Under the pieces are notes generated by a model. That model had not been told where the DNA came from. It saw only the letters and a list, made by a program, of their open reading frames with translations, and searched no databases. From Verrucomicrobiota bacterium (GTDB taxonomy: Bacteria > Verrucomicrobiota > Verrucomicrobiia > Methylacidiphilales > UBA1321), in the NCBI GenBank assembly GCA_013285645.1, contig JABDHJ010000024.1, positions 1,459 to 40,252 on the forward strand: 38,794 nt of DNA. Reading direction: 5' to 3'. Positions 7,287 through 18,000 of this stretch are shown here, piece after piece; the first letter of the stretch is position 1; each line of letters opens with the position of its first letter. The position numbers and the translations under genes are program-made.

Positions 7287-7730
7287 TTAGTTGATTTTGT
7301 CGGAACCTCTCCAAAAAAACCATACGGAGCACAAAAACATTGGAATTGTTACACCAATAGGAATCAGTTCAAGCCACCATCCGGGATTTTCGAATGAGCC
7401 CCCGCCCGCGGAGTGGATCGACACCCAAATCCAAAATGCAGAAGCGAGAAAGTTAAAGACGAGTTGAAAGCCCCATACAATCTTTGGCTTAAAATAGTCT
7501 TCCGGAAGGTACATAAACACCAGATGTATGTTCCAAAAAAGAAGGCAAAGGACGCAATATACAATTACTGACGAGCCAAAATACGGCGCAAACCAGTCGG
7601 ATGTTCCAAATCCCTCACCTTCCCAAATAGGCGCATGTCGCGGAGCATTGGCAGAAAACGCACAGAGAATTAGAAACCCAATATTCAAGGCCGCAAGCGG
7701 ACTAAGTAGCCAACCTAAGAAAAAAGCCAT
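7287..7730 (-). CDS. Small integral membrane protein between tmk and holB
   Basis: I take the start as the ATG at 7728-7730 (MAFFLGWLL), giving 147 residues with four hydrophobic helices: LLSPLAALNIGFLILCAF, SSVIVYCVLCLLFWNIHLV, LVFNFLASAFWIW and the final VTIPMFLCSVWFFW. No known family was recognised. The gene is more AT-rich than tmk and holB, which flank it at 40 and 9 nt. That suggests a later insertion into the tmk-holB operon. Because the three genes run in one direction it is probably co-transcribed. Confidence 0.6.
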   Translation of the reverse strand: MAFFLGWLLSPLAALNIGFLILCAFSANAPRHAPIWEGEGFGTSDWFAPYFGSSVIVYCVLCLLFWNIHLVFMYLPEDYFKPKIVWGFQLVFNFLASAFWIWVSIHSAGGGSFENPGWWLELIPIGVTIPMFLCSVWFFWRGSDKIN

Positions 7731-7770
7731 GGCATGGTGATCTCTGGTGGTCACAATAAATACGGAGAAT

Positions 7771-8418
7771 TTATAATCCGAAAGCAGTCGCCACTTCCTT
7801 CCACACCCGATCCGCCGTCTCATCAATATTACCCGCAGCAGAGACAATCTTCACGCGATGCGGATGGGCCTTGGCGAGGTTGTGGTAACCTTCACGGACG
7901 CGCTCAAAGAAATCGGTCGGCTCGGCTTCCATGCGGTCGAAGATGCCTTCACCGGGAGCGCGGGTGCGCTTGATCTGGCGACGCTGGGCTTCCTTCGGTT
8001 CGAGGTCGAGGACGAGGGTGAGGCCGGGCAAATGCGGTCCGACCGCAAAGGCGTTGATGCGGTCGACGATCTCGATCGGCATATTGCGGCCCGCACCCTG
8101 ATAAACGGTGGTCGAATCGAGAAAGCGGTCGCAAAGCACCCAGGTGCCCTGATCAAGCGACGGCACGATGACCTTGCGCACGAGTTCGGCGCGACTGGCG
8201 AGGAAGAGAAGCAGTTCGGCTTGCGAGGTCATTCCCCTTCCCTCCGGCGCGTGCTTGAGCAGATGGCGGATCGATTCGCCCAACGGCGTGCCGCCCGGTT
8301 CGCGCGTGACGAGCGTCTTGTGGCCGAGCTTATGCAACCGCGCGGCAAGACGCTCGATCTGCGTCGATTTGCCGACGGCTTCCCCGCCTTCGAGTGAAAT
8401 GAAATGAGGCAAAGACAT
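7771..8418 (-). CDS. tmk: Thymidylate kinase
   Basis: Tmk phosphorylates dTMP to dTDP with ATP. The 215-residue protein has the P-loop GGEAVGKST (about residues 11-19), TREPGGTPLGE, DRFLDSTTVYQGAGR and a LID-like segment RTRAPGEGIFDRME. In most thymidylate kinases the P-loop reads EGxxGxGKST; the alanine in GEAVGKS is a modest departure. Length is typical. Confidence 0.95.
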   Translation of the reverse strand: MSLPHFISLEGGEAVGKSTQIERLAARLHKLGHKTLVTREPGGTPLGESIRHLLKHAPEGRGMTSQAELLLFLASRAELVRKVIVPSLDQGTWVLCDRFLDSTTVYQGAGRNMPIEIVDRINAFAVGPHLPGLTLVLDLEPKEAQRRQIKRTRAPGEGIFDRMEAEPTDFFERVREGYHNLAKAHPHRVKIVSAAGNIDETADRVWKEVATAFGL

Positions 8419-8434
8419 GCGGTAACCCTAGTGA

Positions 8435-8710
8435 AGACCTCTGCAAAAGTCACTGATTCTTGCCTTTCGCATTCCGGAGGAATGGCACAATCCTAGCCGG
8501 TGGTTAAGCCCGTTGCGGGCGACACCACCGGGATATAAACCCCTTGGTACGCACTCCGGCAGGAGTGCCACCTCTGTGCGACCCCTACCGGGGTCGGTTT
8601 GCGAGGAATAAAATACCGGTGGTGGCGACCGCTGGCCGGTCTTACCACCGGCTAGGATTGTAACAAGCCTTCGGCTTGCGAAGAGCATAAGACAACTTCC
8701 GCAGAGGTCT
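8435..8710. repeat. Composite nested palindromic element
   Basis: Perfect 10-bp inverted ends, AGACCTCTGC (8435-8444) and GCAGAGGTCT (8701-8710), enclose the element. Inside, 8488-8508 and 8641-8660 form a second 20-bp inverted pair (one base inserted), around CCGGTGGT/ACCACCGG units. Between them stand mini-hairpins ATTCC-GG-AGGAAT, ACTCC-GGC-AGGAGT, GACCCC-TACC-GGGGTC and AAGCC-TTC-GGCTT. It fills the whole space between tmk and the exported-protein gene, whose stop codon begins at its last base. It shares a unit with 1191-1226. Confidence 0.75.
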
Positions 8711-9289
8711 CTAATGCGGTGAAAATGTGCCTACATCAATGTCGCGAAAATGAAAGTTGTTTTCACCGTAGCCTTGGATGCTGTCATGCAGCGTGATGTC
8801 GAACGGCCCGGTCGGAAGATCTTTATAGAAATATTCGTAGACTCCAATCCGATCCGGATGATCCGCGGGCGGCAGCTTCAAGTTGGGGTAAGTCTTCGCG
8901 AAAATCGGGAAAAGCGCCGCTTTGTAACTCCTCGCGCGTTCGGATCCACCATCCGAGAGAAGATGATGCGTGCCGTCCTTCACCTCCGGAATGGCGGGCG
9001 CGAGGTAATATTGGGAGTCGATTCCCTGCGCCGTCTTGTAGGGATGCCGCTGAAGTTCCTCATCCGTCCGGCAATCCTCGACCATGTACATGACCACAAA
9101 AGGCTGGTGAATCTGAACATCCGTGACCGGCCCGACATAGAGCAGAGTAACTTTGATCCGCTGATCGCTGGAAGTTTGCGTCAGCGGCGAGGCATCCGCC
9201 GTTGCACCATCAAGAAGATGGTCATCCGATCGCACGGGCGGCAGGCAAAATATCAGCAGTCCCAGAGCAACTGCCGATCTCAAGCTCAC
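8711..9289 (-). CDS. Small exported protein coupled to the SNF2 helicase gene
   Basis: The 192-residue protein starts at a GTG that overlaps the stop of the helicase gene (GTGA). A signal peptide is clear: MSLRSAVALGLLIFCLPPVRS then DDHLL. The mature part has beta-rich stretches such as KVTLLYVGPVTDVQIHQPFVVMYMV and a C-terminal FHFRDIDVGTFSPH. No family was recognised. The coupling with a cytosolic helicase is unexpected for an exported protein. Confidence 0.6.
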   Translation of the reverse strand: MSLRSAVALGLLIFCLPPVRSDDHLLDGATADASPLTQTSSDQRIKVTLLYVGPVTDVQIHQPFVVMYMVEDCRTDEELQRHPYKTAQGIDSQYYLAPAIPEVKDGTHHLLSDGGSERARSYKAALFPIFAKTYPNLKLPPADHPDRIGVYEYFYKDLPTGPFDITLHDSIQGYGENNFHFRDIDVGTFSPH

Positions 9290-12200
9290 GGCGTCGACTC
9301 CTGGATGCCTTCCAATTCCTCCGAAGTATCTTCGAGCAAATAATCGAAATCGGTCTTGGAGAGGCTGCCGGTGAAGCCTTCCTCGCCGAGGACATCCTGC
9401 GCGAGCTGCGCTTTGCTTTGCTGCAAGCGCCAGATCTTTTCCTCAACGGTGCCCTGCGTGACGAGTCGATACGCGATGACGGTGCGGTCCTGTCCGATGC
9501 GGTGCGTACGATCGATGGCCTGCGCTTCCACGGCGGGATTCCACCACGGATCGTAGAGCACGACGTAGCTGGCCGAGGTGAGATTGAGCCCGGTACCTGC
9601 CGCCTTGAGCGAGAGAAGGAATACGGCCGGTTCCTTGCAATCGTGGAAAGCCTGGACGACTTCGCCACGATTCGTGGTCTGTCCCGTGAGCATGAAGTAG
9701 GGACGGCCCCGTTCCTCAAGTTCCGTCTTGAGAATCTTGAGCATCTCGACGAATTGCGAGAAGACGAGGACCTTGTGGCCACCTGCGTAGAGCGGTTCGA
9801 GCAACTCGAACAGCGACGCGGTCTTGCCGGAGCCGAGGCCTTTCTTGCCGCCTGCGAGCGAGGGATGGCAGCAAATCTGGCGCAGTCGGGTGAGCGCCGC
9901 AAGCACGTGCATGCGCGATTGCCCGGCCTTCATGTCGAGTGTGGAAAGGGTCTGGCGACTGCGTTGCAATTCCGCAAGATAGAATTTGCGCTGGCCTTCG
10001 GTCATTTCACAATCGAGGCGTTCCTCGATACGGTCGGGCAGATCCTGTGCGACCTGCTTTTTCAAGCGGCGCAGCATGACGGGGCGCATGCGACTTGAAA
10101 GCAATGCGCGCGCGGGCTGGGAAGCGCCACGATCGTATTGCTCGAGGAATTTGCTGCGATCAGGCAGATAACCCGGATGAACGAATTCCATGATGCTCCA
10201 GAGATCGAGCAGGCGGTTTTCCAGCGGCGTGCCTGTCAGCGCGAGCTTGTGATCGGCCTTGAGCGCCTTGGCGGCACGGGCGACCATCGACTCGGGATTT
10301 TTGATGTTCTGCGCTTCGTCGAGGATGATGGCGCGGAAGGAAAATTTCTGGAGAGCGGCGAGGTCGCGACGTAACAGCGCGTAGTTGGTGACGATCAAAT
10401 CGTGCGCCGGAATTTCCTGGCGCAGGGTGTGACGATGCTCTCCTGCCGTGAGAAGCAGTACCTTCAGCTCCGGCGTGAATTGCGCCGCTTCGCGCTGCCA
10501 GTTGAAGACAACGCTGGCCGGACAAATAACGAGACTTGGCAATACCCCCTTTTCTTCGCGCAAGTGCTGCAGCCACGCAAGTGCCTGAACCGTTTTGCCG
10601 AGACCCATGTCATCGGCGAGAAGCGCACCAAGCTTGAAGCGAGAGGCGTAAGCGAGGAAGTGCAGGCCCGTTTTCTGGTAGGGACGCAACTCCGCGCGAA
10701 GGCCTTTAGGCTCGTCGATTTCGGGCAGGCCCTTGAATTCGTCCACCGCATGGCGCAATTGTTTGACGACCGAATCACCATCGCCGTCGACGAGATTCTC
10801 CAACTTCTTCCACGCGGTCTGCTGCGCGCCGGACATCTGCCATGCGCCCAACTGCTGCTCACCCGCGCCGACTTGCACGCCGATCTCGGCCAGCGCAGTC
10901 ACGGCCTCGGCCATCGCGGTCGCCTCTTCGCGTTCCATCCATGTGCCGTTGGCCAGCTTGACGTAAGGATCGTCGGTTTGATGCAGGCGGGCCCAGTCAG
11001 CCTCGGTCATTGAAAGAGTCTCGTCCTCCCACTCGGCCTGGACGCTGAACCAGTCGATGCCGGTGGATTGAATCTTGAGCTTGGGGAAACGGCGGCGCTT
11101 GCCGCTGATGAGATGCTGGAATCGGCGATTGGCAAAATAGTGCCACAAGGCGGAACGATCCTTCCAATGATGAAGCAACGCGGGAATGCGAACGGCCTGA
11201 AGAATGACCCACCAGCCGGAATTATCGGGGCGACCACAAAGCTCGCCGCGCTCGGATTCAAAGCCGCGCAGCCACGTCAGGGCCGTCGCGGTGTCGGCAT
11301 CGGCGGGGACGTCGTCCCAGATTTCAACGTCGTGTGTGGAGACCGGCGTGGAACCCGTGTGCGTCGCAGCGATCTCATGCACGACCATCTCCGGCGCCGG
11401 AATATGAATATAGGCGTCCTGTTCGCCACCGGCCAACTCGGCATGGCGGGCCTGGGACTTTGTCCAACCGTCATCCGACCACTCCCATTGCAGGGCACCT
11501 TCGCGCGCGGTGGCCACGAGACGAATCTGCAACGCGTCATCCTCATCGAGATGAAAGTAAAATTTGATCTGCGAAGGAACCTGGCGCAAATGCACCTTCA
11601 CCTGTTGTTGAAGATGCGGATAGCGGCGCAACAACGGCGGCAAAAGCTGGCCCGCCGCAGCGACATCAACCTGACCCACACCGCGCTTGAGCGCCAGCGC
11701 CAGAAGCGAACGAGGCGGACGTTCCGTGAGGCGATAGAAACAATGCTTCACGCAAACCAGCTCCAGCTCGGGTCGGCTGTGGTCCGATTTTGCGGCGAGA
11801 AAAAGACGCGCATTTTCCAGCGGCTCGCGCAATCCGGCAGCGGTGACCACTTCAAAATTAAGATCGAGACGCGAGCCGCTGCCACGCCCATTGCCGCCAT
11901 CCTCCGCAGGATGAAGTTGCGGAACGATGCGCGCGCTGAGCGGACTGAACTCGACCGGCGCGCCCTCTTCCCAATGGCAACGCCCGCTCATGCCCCATTG
12001 CGTGAGCCAGGTAAGAAGACTGCGGTTGTCGCTCAGAAAAGGACTCGCCACGCGATTCTTGTCGGTGAGCAGAAGCGGTAGAAAATCACTGAGCCAGCGG
12101 AGCAGCACCTGGTCTTCGCCAGTGAAAAGCTCAGGACGATTGGCCGCCTCATTGCATAGGCCGCGGACCTGGAAAAAATTGCGGGAGCCTTCCTTGAGCT

Positions 12201-12675
12201 TCGGCGAATTCACGCGCAGATCAATCTGCACATGGGACTCGAGCGGATCGAAGTTCGTATCAAACTTCCACATGATGCGCAGTTCGCGGCGCGGAGTGGC
12301 CGGAGTCTCTTCGTTGCCCTCTGACAGCCATTCGAGCAATTCGCGTTTAAAGGATTCTCCCTCCTCGGCACGCTCCTGCCGTTCAAAGTCGGGGCGATCC
12401 AGATACGGCTGCAGCGAGGCGGGAATCTTTCCGTTATTGCGCCGGAAGATTTCGCGGGCCAGACGCCACGCGAGTTTCTCCGTGTCAGGCTCGCGGCAGA
12501 TGGTCGAGCCAATGTTGGAATCGAAAAAGTCGGGCAGATCGATCTGCGCTTCCTTGAGGAGATTGCTCAGTTGATAGAGGCGGTCCCACTCACTGCGCGC
12601 CTGGAAAAGACGAGTGAGAGTCGGGCTCTCGGTGCCGGGACGGGGGGTGGAACGGGAAACGGTACGTGGCGGCAT
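9286..12675 (-). CDS. SNF2-family DNA helicase/translocase
   Basis: This 1129-residue protein has a C-terminal Swi2/Snf2 motor. Motif I is DDMGLGKT (about residue 685), motif II DEAQ (about 781), motif III LTGTPLENRLLDLWS, and the helicase C half has VFSQFVEML, AAGTGLNLTSA and ending QAIDRTHRIGQ (motif VI, about 1050). The first 600 residues carry no motif I recognise; bacterial SNF2 proteins often have a SNF2-associated N-terminal region. Such enzymes translocate on duplex DNA and remodel proteins, for example RapA on RNA polymerase, but this is the HepA/COG0553 type without a clear role. Confidence 0.9.
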   Translation of the reverse strand: MPPRTVSRSTPRPGTESPTLTRLFQARSEWDRLYQLSNLLKEAQIDLPDFFDSNIGSTICREPDTEKLAWRLAREIFRRNNGKIPASLQPYLDRPDFERQERAEEGESFKRELLEWLSEGNEETPATPRRELRIMWKFDTNFDPLESHVQIDLRVNSPKLKEGSRNFFQVRGLCNEAANRPELFTGEDQVLLRWLSDFLPLLLTDKNRVASPFLSDNRSLLTWLTQWGMSGRCHWEEGAPVEFSPLSARIVPQLHPAEDGGNGRGSGSRLDLNFEVVTAAGLREPLENARLFLAAKSDHSRPELELVCVKHCFYRLTERPPRSLLALALKRGVGQVDVAAAGQLLPPLLRRYPHLQQQVKVHLRQVPSQIKFYFHLDEDDALQIRLVATAREGALQWEWSDDGWTKSQARHAELAGGEQDAYIHIPAPEMVVHEIAATHTGSTPVSTHDVEIWDDVPADADTATALTWLRGFESERGELCGRPDNSGWWVILQAVRIPALLHHWKDRSALWHYFANRRFQHLISGKRRRFPKLKIQSTGIDWFSVQAEWEDETLSMTEADWARLHQTDDPYVKLANGTWMEREEATAMAEAVTALAEIGVQVGAGEQQLGAWQMSGAQQTAWKKLENLVDGDGDSVVKQLRHAVDEFKGLPEIDEPKGLRAELRPYQKTGLHFLAYASRFKLGALLADDMGLGKTVQALAWLQHLREEKGVLPSLVICPASVVFNWQREAAQFTPELKVLLLTAGEHRHTLRQEIPAHDLIVTNYALLRRDLAALQKFSFRAIILDEAQNIKNPESMVARAAKALKADHKLALTGTPLENRLLDLWSIMEFVHPGYLPDRSKFLEQYDRGASQPARALLSSRMRPVMLRRLKKQVAQDLPDRIEERLDCEMTEGQRKFYLAELQRSRQTLSTLDMKAGQSRMHVLAALTRLRQICCHPSLAGGKKGLGSGKTASLFELLEPLYAGGHKVLVFSQFVEMLKILKTELEERGRPYFMLTGQTTNRGEVVQAFHDCKEPAVFLLSLKAAGTGLNLTSASYVVLYDPWWNPAVEAQAIDRTHRIGQDRTVIAYRLVTQGTVEEKIWRLQQSKAQLAQDVLGEEGFTGSLSKTDFDYLLEDTSEELEGIQESTP

Positions 12676-12786
12676 GGCAATCGGTCAGTATGCCGCGTTC
12701 AACGAGATGAGCAATAACCAAAGTCCAAAAGACGTATCCATTTTCTTCCAGGTTGACTTGGCAACCTCTCGCCAGCATATCCAGAC

Positions 12787-13665
12787 ATGCCTATTAAAGT
12801 CCTTTTGGACACCGACATCGGTTCCGATATCGACGACGCCGTTTGCCTCGCTTACCTCCTGGCCAATCCCGCCTGCGACCTGCTCGGCATCACCACGGTG
12901 ACCGGCGATACCGTCAAGCGCGCCAGCATGGCGTCGATCCTGTGCAAGATCGCGGGCAAAAAAATTCCCATTCATCCCGGGCGGCGACACCCACTTGTCA
13001 TTAAGGAGACCCAGTCTGAAGTGCCCCAGGCGGCGGCGCTTTCCAAGTGGGACCACGACACAAAGTTCAGCCAAGGCGAAGCAGTCGAATTCATGCGCGG
13101 GACCATCCAGTCCAACCCGGGAGAAGTCACACTCCTCGGCATCGGACCCATGACGAATATCGCCGCGCTCTTTGCCGCCGATGAAGAAATTCCGAAGCTG
13201 CTCAAGAGCCTGGTCCTGATGTGCGGCGTTTTCTCAAACCGCATCGCCCACCTGCCGCCAAGCGAGTGGAACGCCAAACTCGATCCCGAGGCAACGGCCA
13301 TCGTCTATCGCGCCGCGCCGCCCGTTCATCGCTCGATTGGCCTCGACGTGACCTTGCAGGTACAATTGCCCGCCGACGACGTTCGCAAGAAATTTCAGGC
13401 GCCTCTCCTGCGCCCCGTCCTCGATTTCGCCGAGGTCTGGTTCGAGCACGCCAAGACCATCACCTTTCACGATCCCCTCGCCTCCGCGATCATTTTTGAT
13501 GACACGATTTGCAGCTGGGAACGCGGACAGGTGGATGTCGAATTGAAAAGCGAGCGGCTCGCCGGTGCTACCCTATGGTCAGCCAAGCCGGACGGCCCTC
13601 ACGAAATGGCCGCCACCGTCGATGCCCCACGATTCTTCGACCACTACTTTGGATTTTTTAAATAG
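12787..13665 (+). CDS. Inosine-uridine-preferring nucleoside hydrolase
   Basis: The protein hydrolyses the N-glycosidic bond of ribonucleosides to base plus ribose in purine/pyrimidine salvage. It has 292 residues with the calcium-binding [11 protein letters not shown] motif at residues 8-18, ITTVTGD, GPMTNIA, and the ligand region near FHDPLASAI. Length fits the family (about 300). It is divergent from the SNF2 gene, with 111 bp between starts that holds no obvious structure. Substrate preference cannot be read from the sequence. Confidence 0.9.
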   Translation: MPIKVLLDTDIGSDIDDAVCLAYLLANPACDLLGITTVTGDTVKRASMASILCKIAGKKIPIHPGRRHPLVIKETQSEVPQAAALSKWDHDTKFSQGEAVEFMRGTIQSNPGEVTLLGIGPMTNIAALFAADEEIPKLLKSLVLMCGVFSNRIAHLPPSEWNAKLDPEATAIVYRAAPPVHRSIGLDVTLQVQLPADDVRKKFQAPLLRPVLDFAEVWFEHAKTITFHDPLASAIIFDDTICSWERGQVDVELKSERLAGATLWSAKPDGPHEMAATVDAPRFFDHYFGFFK

Positions 13666-13718
13666 GCAGCCGTCGATTCTCAATTGGTAGCCACCGCAGG
13701 CTCGGCAGCGATGCCCCC

Positions 13719-13921
13719 CCTCCGAGGTAGCCGTCACCCGGAGGTCGATGGCTACCTCGGAGGAAAAGACAGGCCGAACTGATCCTTCGACAAGCTCAGG
13801 ATGACTAATGCTAAATGTGAGAGTTCACAGAGGCCTCGATTTGCTTCGGCTTGGTAGCCCGCGATCTCCGAGCGCGGGTCTGCTCTTCAACCGTCGCCCG
13901 GAGGTCGACGGCTACCTCGGA
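13719..13921. repeat. GTAGCC-type palindromic repeats between two genes
   Basis: A 14-bp perfect stem, 13719-13732 with 13750-13763, holds a 17-nt loop. A 31-nt piece of it (13731-13761) recurs at 13891-13921 with two changes. Between them are a CCCGCG/CGCGGG stem (13858-13878) and a TCCTTCGACAAGCTCAGGAT motif, related copies of which appear near 2187 and 26610. The stretch 13666-13934 has no gene. Confidence 0.65.
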
Positions 13922-13934
13922 ACTACTCTCCGAT

Positions 13935-15011
13935 CTAATTCTTCGGAGGCACCGTAATACTCGCATCCGGCGTCATCGTATTGGGAGGTCCGGCAGGATA
14001 GGAAGCCGGAATCGCACCGGGCGCAGTGGCGCCGAGAGTCGCATTCAACAGCGCGCCCAGCCGATACCCGGCCAGCACGATCCGCCGCCGCGCCAGCGGA
14101 TTGGCCATGGCCACATATTCCGCGCTGATCCGCGCCTCCTTGTGATTTTCCGTAAACGTCAGCTTGGGATAGACCTCCTCGCGGGCGATCTGGTTGCTTT
14201 CATTCGCCCATGCAACAAAATCAGGAGCAAGGCTCGTCGAATCTGCGGGCTTGTAGGAAGCCTCCAACTCCTCGGCCAGCGAATGCACCACCCGCGCATC
14301 ATGGCGATTCCAATTCTCAAAATGCAGATCGACCACGACGCGTCCGGAACTTTCATCAAACGAAACGCGCCACGCCGCATCCCAGAAATAGTGGAGATTG
14401 TATTTGGGCTCGATTTCCGGCCCATTGACAATCGCCACCCGATTGCCGCCCGCGTCGTTGCGCCAGCGTCCGTTCGCTTCCTGGTAAAAATAAGCGGCGG
14501 CGTGCAGCGGCTGATGAATATCCCCCACCAGATGCATGACCATTGCGTAGGCCATCGCCTTCGAGGTGATATAGGGATCGGTACCGCCCTGCAAAACCAC
14601 CATGGCCCGCTTCAATGCCGTGATGATATTGCCGCTCGTTTCGTTGTCTTGCCCCGGTTCCAGCACCGGCTTGGGATCGGTCGGTTCGAGGCCAAAATCG
14701 ACGTAGTGCCAGGGGAAAAATAGACCGTGATAAGGAAGATTGGAATCATGTCCGCGCAAATCGTCCATCCAACAGGCAACTGTGACGGGATCGTAGGTGA
14801 TGCCAGGGCCGACCACCTGCGCCGCGAGGGTTTGCGCCTCCGCCCGCGCCTTGGGATTCAATTGATCGAAAGCGATCGTGGCGACGATTTGATGTCCGTC
14901 CGGGTCCCATGCGCGACTGGACGAGGAAGCAATCGTCAAAAGACAGACAATGATTACGCCGCAGAGGAAACCTCGACGCTTCGTCTGAAAACCTGACCTG
15001 ACCAGGGTCAT
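13935..15011 (-). CDS. S1/P1-family zinc nuclease, secreted
   Basis: The 358-residue protein begins with a long signal peptide ending near SSSSRA, so the mature chain starts WDPDGHQIVA, whose N-terminal Trp and His are zinc ligands in P1 nuclease. Further ligands are in CWMDDLRGHD, WHYVDF, HLVGDIHQPLHA and LHYFWD. These enzymes cut single-stranded DNA and RNA and act as 3'-nucleotidases, usually outside the cytoplasm. Its ATG overlaps the stop of the hybrid kinase gene (ATGA), so the two are translated together. The C-terminal 40 residues are Pro/Ala-rich. Confidence 0.9.
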   Translation of the reverse strand: MTLVRSGFQTKRRGFLCGVIIVCLLTIASSSSRAWDPDGHQIVATIAFDQLNPKARAEAQTLAAQVVGPGITYDPVTVACWMDDLRGHDSNLPYHGLFFPWHYVDFGLEPTDPKPVLEPGQDNETSGNIITALKRAMVVLQGGTDPYITSKAMAYAMVMHLVGDIHQPLHAAAYFYQEANGRWRNDAGGNRVAIVNGPEIEPKYNLHYFWDAAWRVSFDESSGRVVVDLHFENWNRHDARVVHSLAEELEASYKPADSTSLAPDFVAWANESNQIAREEVYPKLTFTENHKEARISAEYVAMANPLARRRIVLAGYRLGALLNATLGATAPGAIPASYPAGPPNTMTPDASITVPPKN

Positions 15012-18000
15012 GATCCGCCGCGTTGCGGCACCCCTTGCAAAGCGTTCTGAAGCCGCTCTGGACTAAGCGGTTTGCTCAAGTAGTTGTCAAACCCGAGGGC
15101 GAGAAATTTCTCCCGGTCTCCCTCCAGCGCGTTGGCAGTCAGGGCAACAATAAAGGGACATTGATCGCCGAGCTTATCCCGAAGCTGACGGGTCGCTTCG
15201 ATGCCATCCATTTCCGGCATCTGGATATCCATGAGAATCAGATCGTAGGACACTTTCTTCACGGCCTCCAGGACCTGAAAACCGTTGTCCGCAATGTCGG
15301 CCCGGTAACCCAGGTTGCTCAGCATCAGCAGTCCCACCTTCTGGTTCACCGAATTGTCCTCCGCCAGCAGGATGCGCAGGGGATGACGGCTGGCCATGCC
15401 ATGGTCGAACTGCTTGACGGTGGTTTTCCTGCTGCCGGGGCCACTCATGCCGGCCACTTGCTGCAACGCATCGAAAAGGAGCGATTGCCTGATCGGCTTG
15501 GGAACCTGAAACTTAAAGAGGCTCCCTGAATCGCCGATTTCCACCTCGCCGGCCGATGAAAGAAGGATCAGCGGTATCGGGCCGCTCTTGCGAATCTCCC
15601 GCGCCAGGGTGACGCCGTCCATTTCTGGCATTTGCAAATCCAGGAGGACCACATCAAAACGACCCGCGCTTAATTTTTCAAGGGCCTCGCGCCCGGAGGA
15701 AGCCGAAACCGGCGTCATACCCCATGCGTTCAGCTGGACCTCCAGAATGTGCCGGTTGGTGGCATTATCGTCCACAATCAGGACCGAGCAGGGATTGAGC
15801 ACCGCATTCTCCGTGGTAACCGATCCCTGGATGGACGCGGCATGGAGCATCACGGTAAAGAAAAAGGTCGATCCAACGCCCAGTTCGCTCTCCACCCACA
15901 TCCTGCCCTCCATCAATTCCGCCAACCGCCGGCTGATGACCAGTCCAAGGCCGGTGCCTCCATAACGCCGCGTCGTTGAACTGTCCACCTGTTGAAAGGA
16001 CTGGAAAAGTTTTTCAGCTCCTTCCTTGGAAATGCCGATCCCGGTATCGATGACGGAAAAGAGGAGATGACAACCCTTTTCATCCCGGCCCTGGCATTGG
16101 ACCTTCAGGGTGATTTCTCCGCGCTCGGTAAACTTGACCGCGTTGCCGATCAGATTAAGCAAAATCTGCCGCAGCCGGTTGGAATCGCCGATCAGGTTGG
16201 CCGGAACATCAGAGGCGATAAGATACGCCGCCTCGAGCCTTTTTTTCCGAATCTGAACGGCAAAAAGGTCGAGCGTCTCCTCCACGCACTGCCGCAAATT
16301 GAAAGGCCTGCTCTCAAGATTCAGCTTTCCCGATTCAATCTTGGAAAAGTCCAGGATGTCGTTGATGACGGTCAAGAGTGCCTCGCCACTGGCGTGAATC
16401 GTATTCACGCAATCGCGCTGCCCCTCGGTAAGGGCGGTATCGGCCAGGATACTCGTCATGCCGATGACGCCGTTCATCGGGGTGCGAATCTCATGGCTCA
16501 TCACGGCCAGGAACTCACTCTTGGCCCGCTCTGCCGACTGCGCCTGACGCCGCAGCTCCTGCTCCCGAAGGAACGCATTCTTGGCCGCCGTGATGTCCTG
16601 GACGGCTCCAACGATTCGCGTCAGGTTGCCTTCATGAGACTCAGCCTCACCCGTGGTCCGCACCCAGACGCGAACGCCCTTGCCCGTGATGATTTCAACT
16701 TCGACATCAAAAGGACTTCCACTCCGGGCGCAGCCCTCGAACGCCTGGCGCACGATGTCCCGATATTCCGGCGCGTAGAAATTAACGCCGTCGTCCACCG
16801 TGGGTTGGAAATCGAGCGGCATCTGGTGAATTTTATAAACCTCCTCTGTCCAGTGGACGATGCGACTGGGAAACTCCACGGACCATCCACCCACTTTCGA
16901 CATTTGACCGGCCATTCGTTGGATCAACTCACTGTCTCGAAGTTTTTCCTCGGCTTCCTTGCCCTGGGTGATATCGACCAAGGCCACCACGACCCCGTCT
17001 TCTCTTTTAGCCGCGCGAATGGAAAGCCATCTCTGGACATTTTCCCTGGTGAAAGATTGCTCGAAAATGATCGGCTTTCCGGTTTCGATGACCTGGCAAA
17101 AACCATCGAAGGATCCGTTTTCCCCGCTCGCCGGATATTGCTCAAGCAGGGTTCGGCCCTCTTCCTGGGCAGCCAGCAGGTCCTGCCCAAGAAGTTCGGA
17201 GGCGGTTTTATTGGAAAGGATCAGCCGTAGATCGACGATCCGATTTAGCGCGTCACGGACGGCTTCCATCACCGTGATGCCATTAGGCGACGTCTCGATC
17301 ACGCTATCAAGCAGTGTACGCGCTTCCCGTACCTCGCGGCTCGCCAACCGACGGCGCTCCAAGCTGATCCCACCGAACCAGACCAGTGGCACCAGGACGA
17401 CCAGGATCACGATGCAGGCCGCCCAAATTCCGTGCCGGATTCCTTGGACGCTTTGCCATATGACCCCGTCTGGCACTTCGGTCAGCAGCGTCCATTTTAG
17501 ACGTTCACCTCCCCGGATGGGCATCCGGAGCGGAGGATAATCGGTGACCGACCCAACCGGATCGATGTTCTGGAAGCAATAGAGATTACCCTGCTCTTTA
17601 ATCCACCCTGATTTGCGGCCGGTTATTTTACCCCACAAATCCGGGTCCTCGTCCTTGAGATTATTTCCTTTTTTTCCCGGGTACATGAAGCCCCACTGTG
17701 AATCAGCATTCGGCCCGACCAGCCAATACCCGTCCCCATTCACAAGTAGACTTTGCCACGGTTTGGAGGCCTCCTGCTTCACCTCACGTAAAAGTCCCTC
17801 GCCGAGATAATTCAACACCAGCAAGGCCCGGGGCTTTCCATCCAGCCCGACAATCTGTCCGCTCACGCGCATGGTCGGTTTGAGCGGTTGTTCGATCTGG
17901 CCATTCTCAATGTTCAAGTCGAGTGGCGAGAACACAGCGGCATCGCCCGATGCGGCAAGCGTCTCCTGGTAGTAAGGCCGATCCGATCTATTCTGCAACG

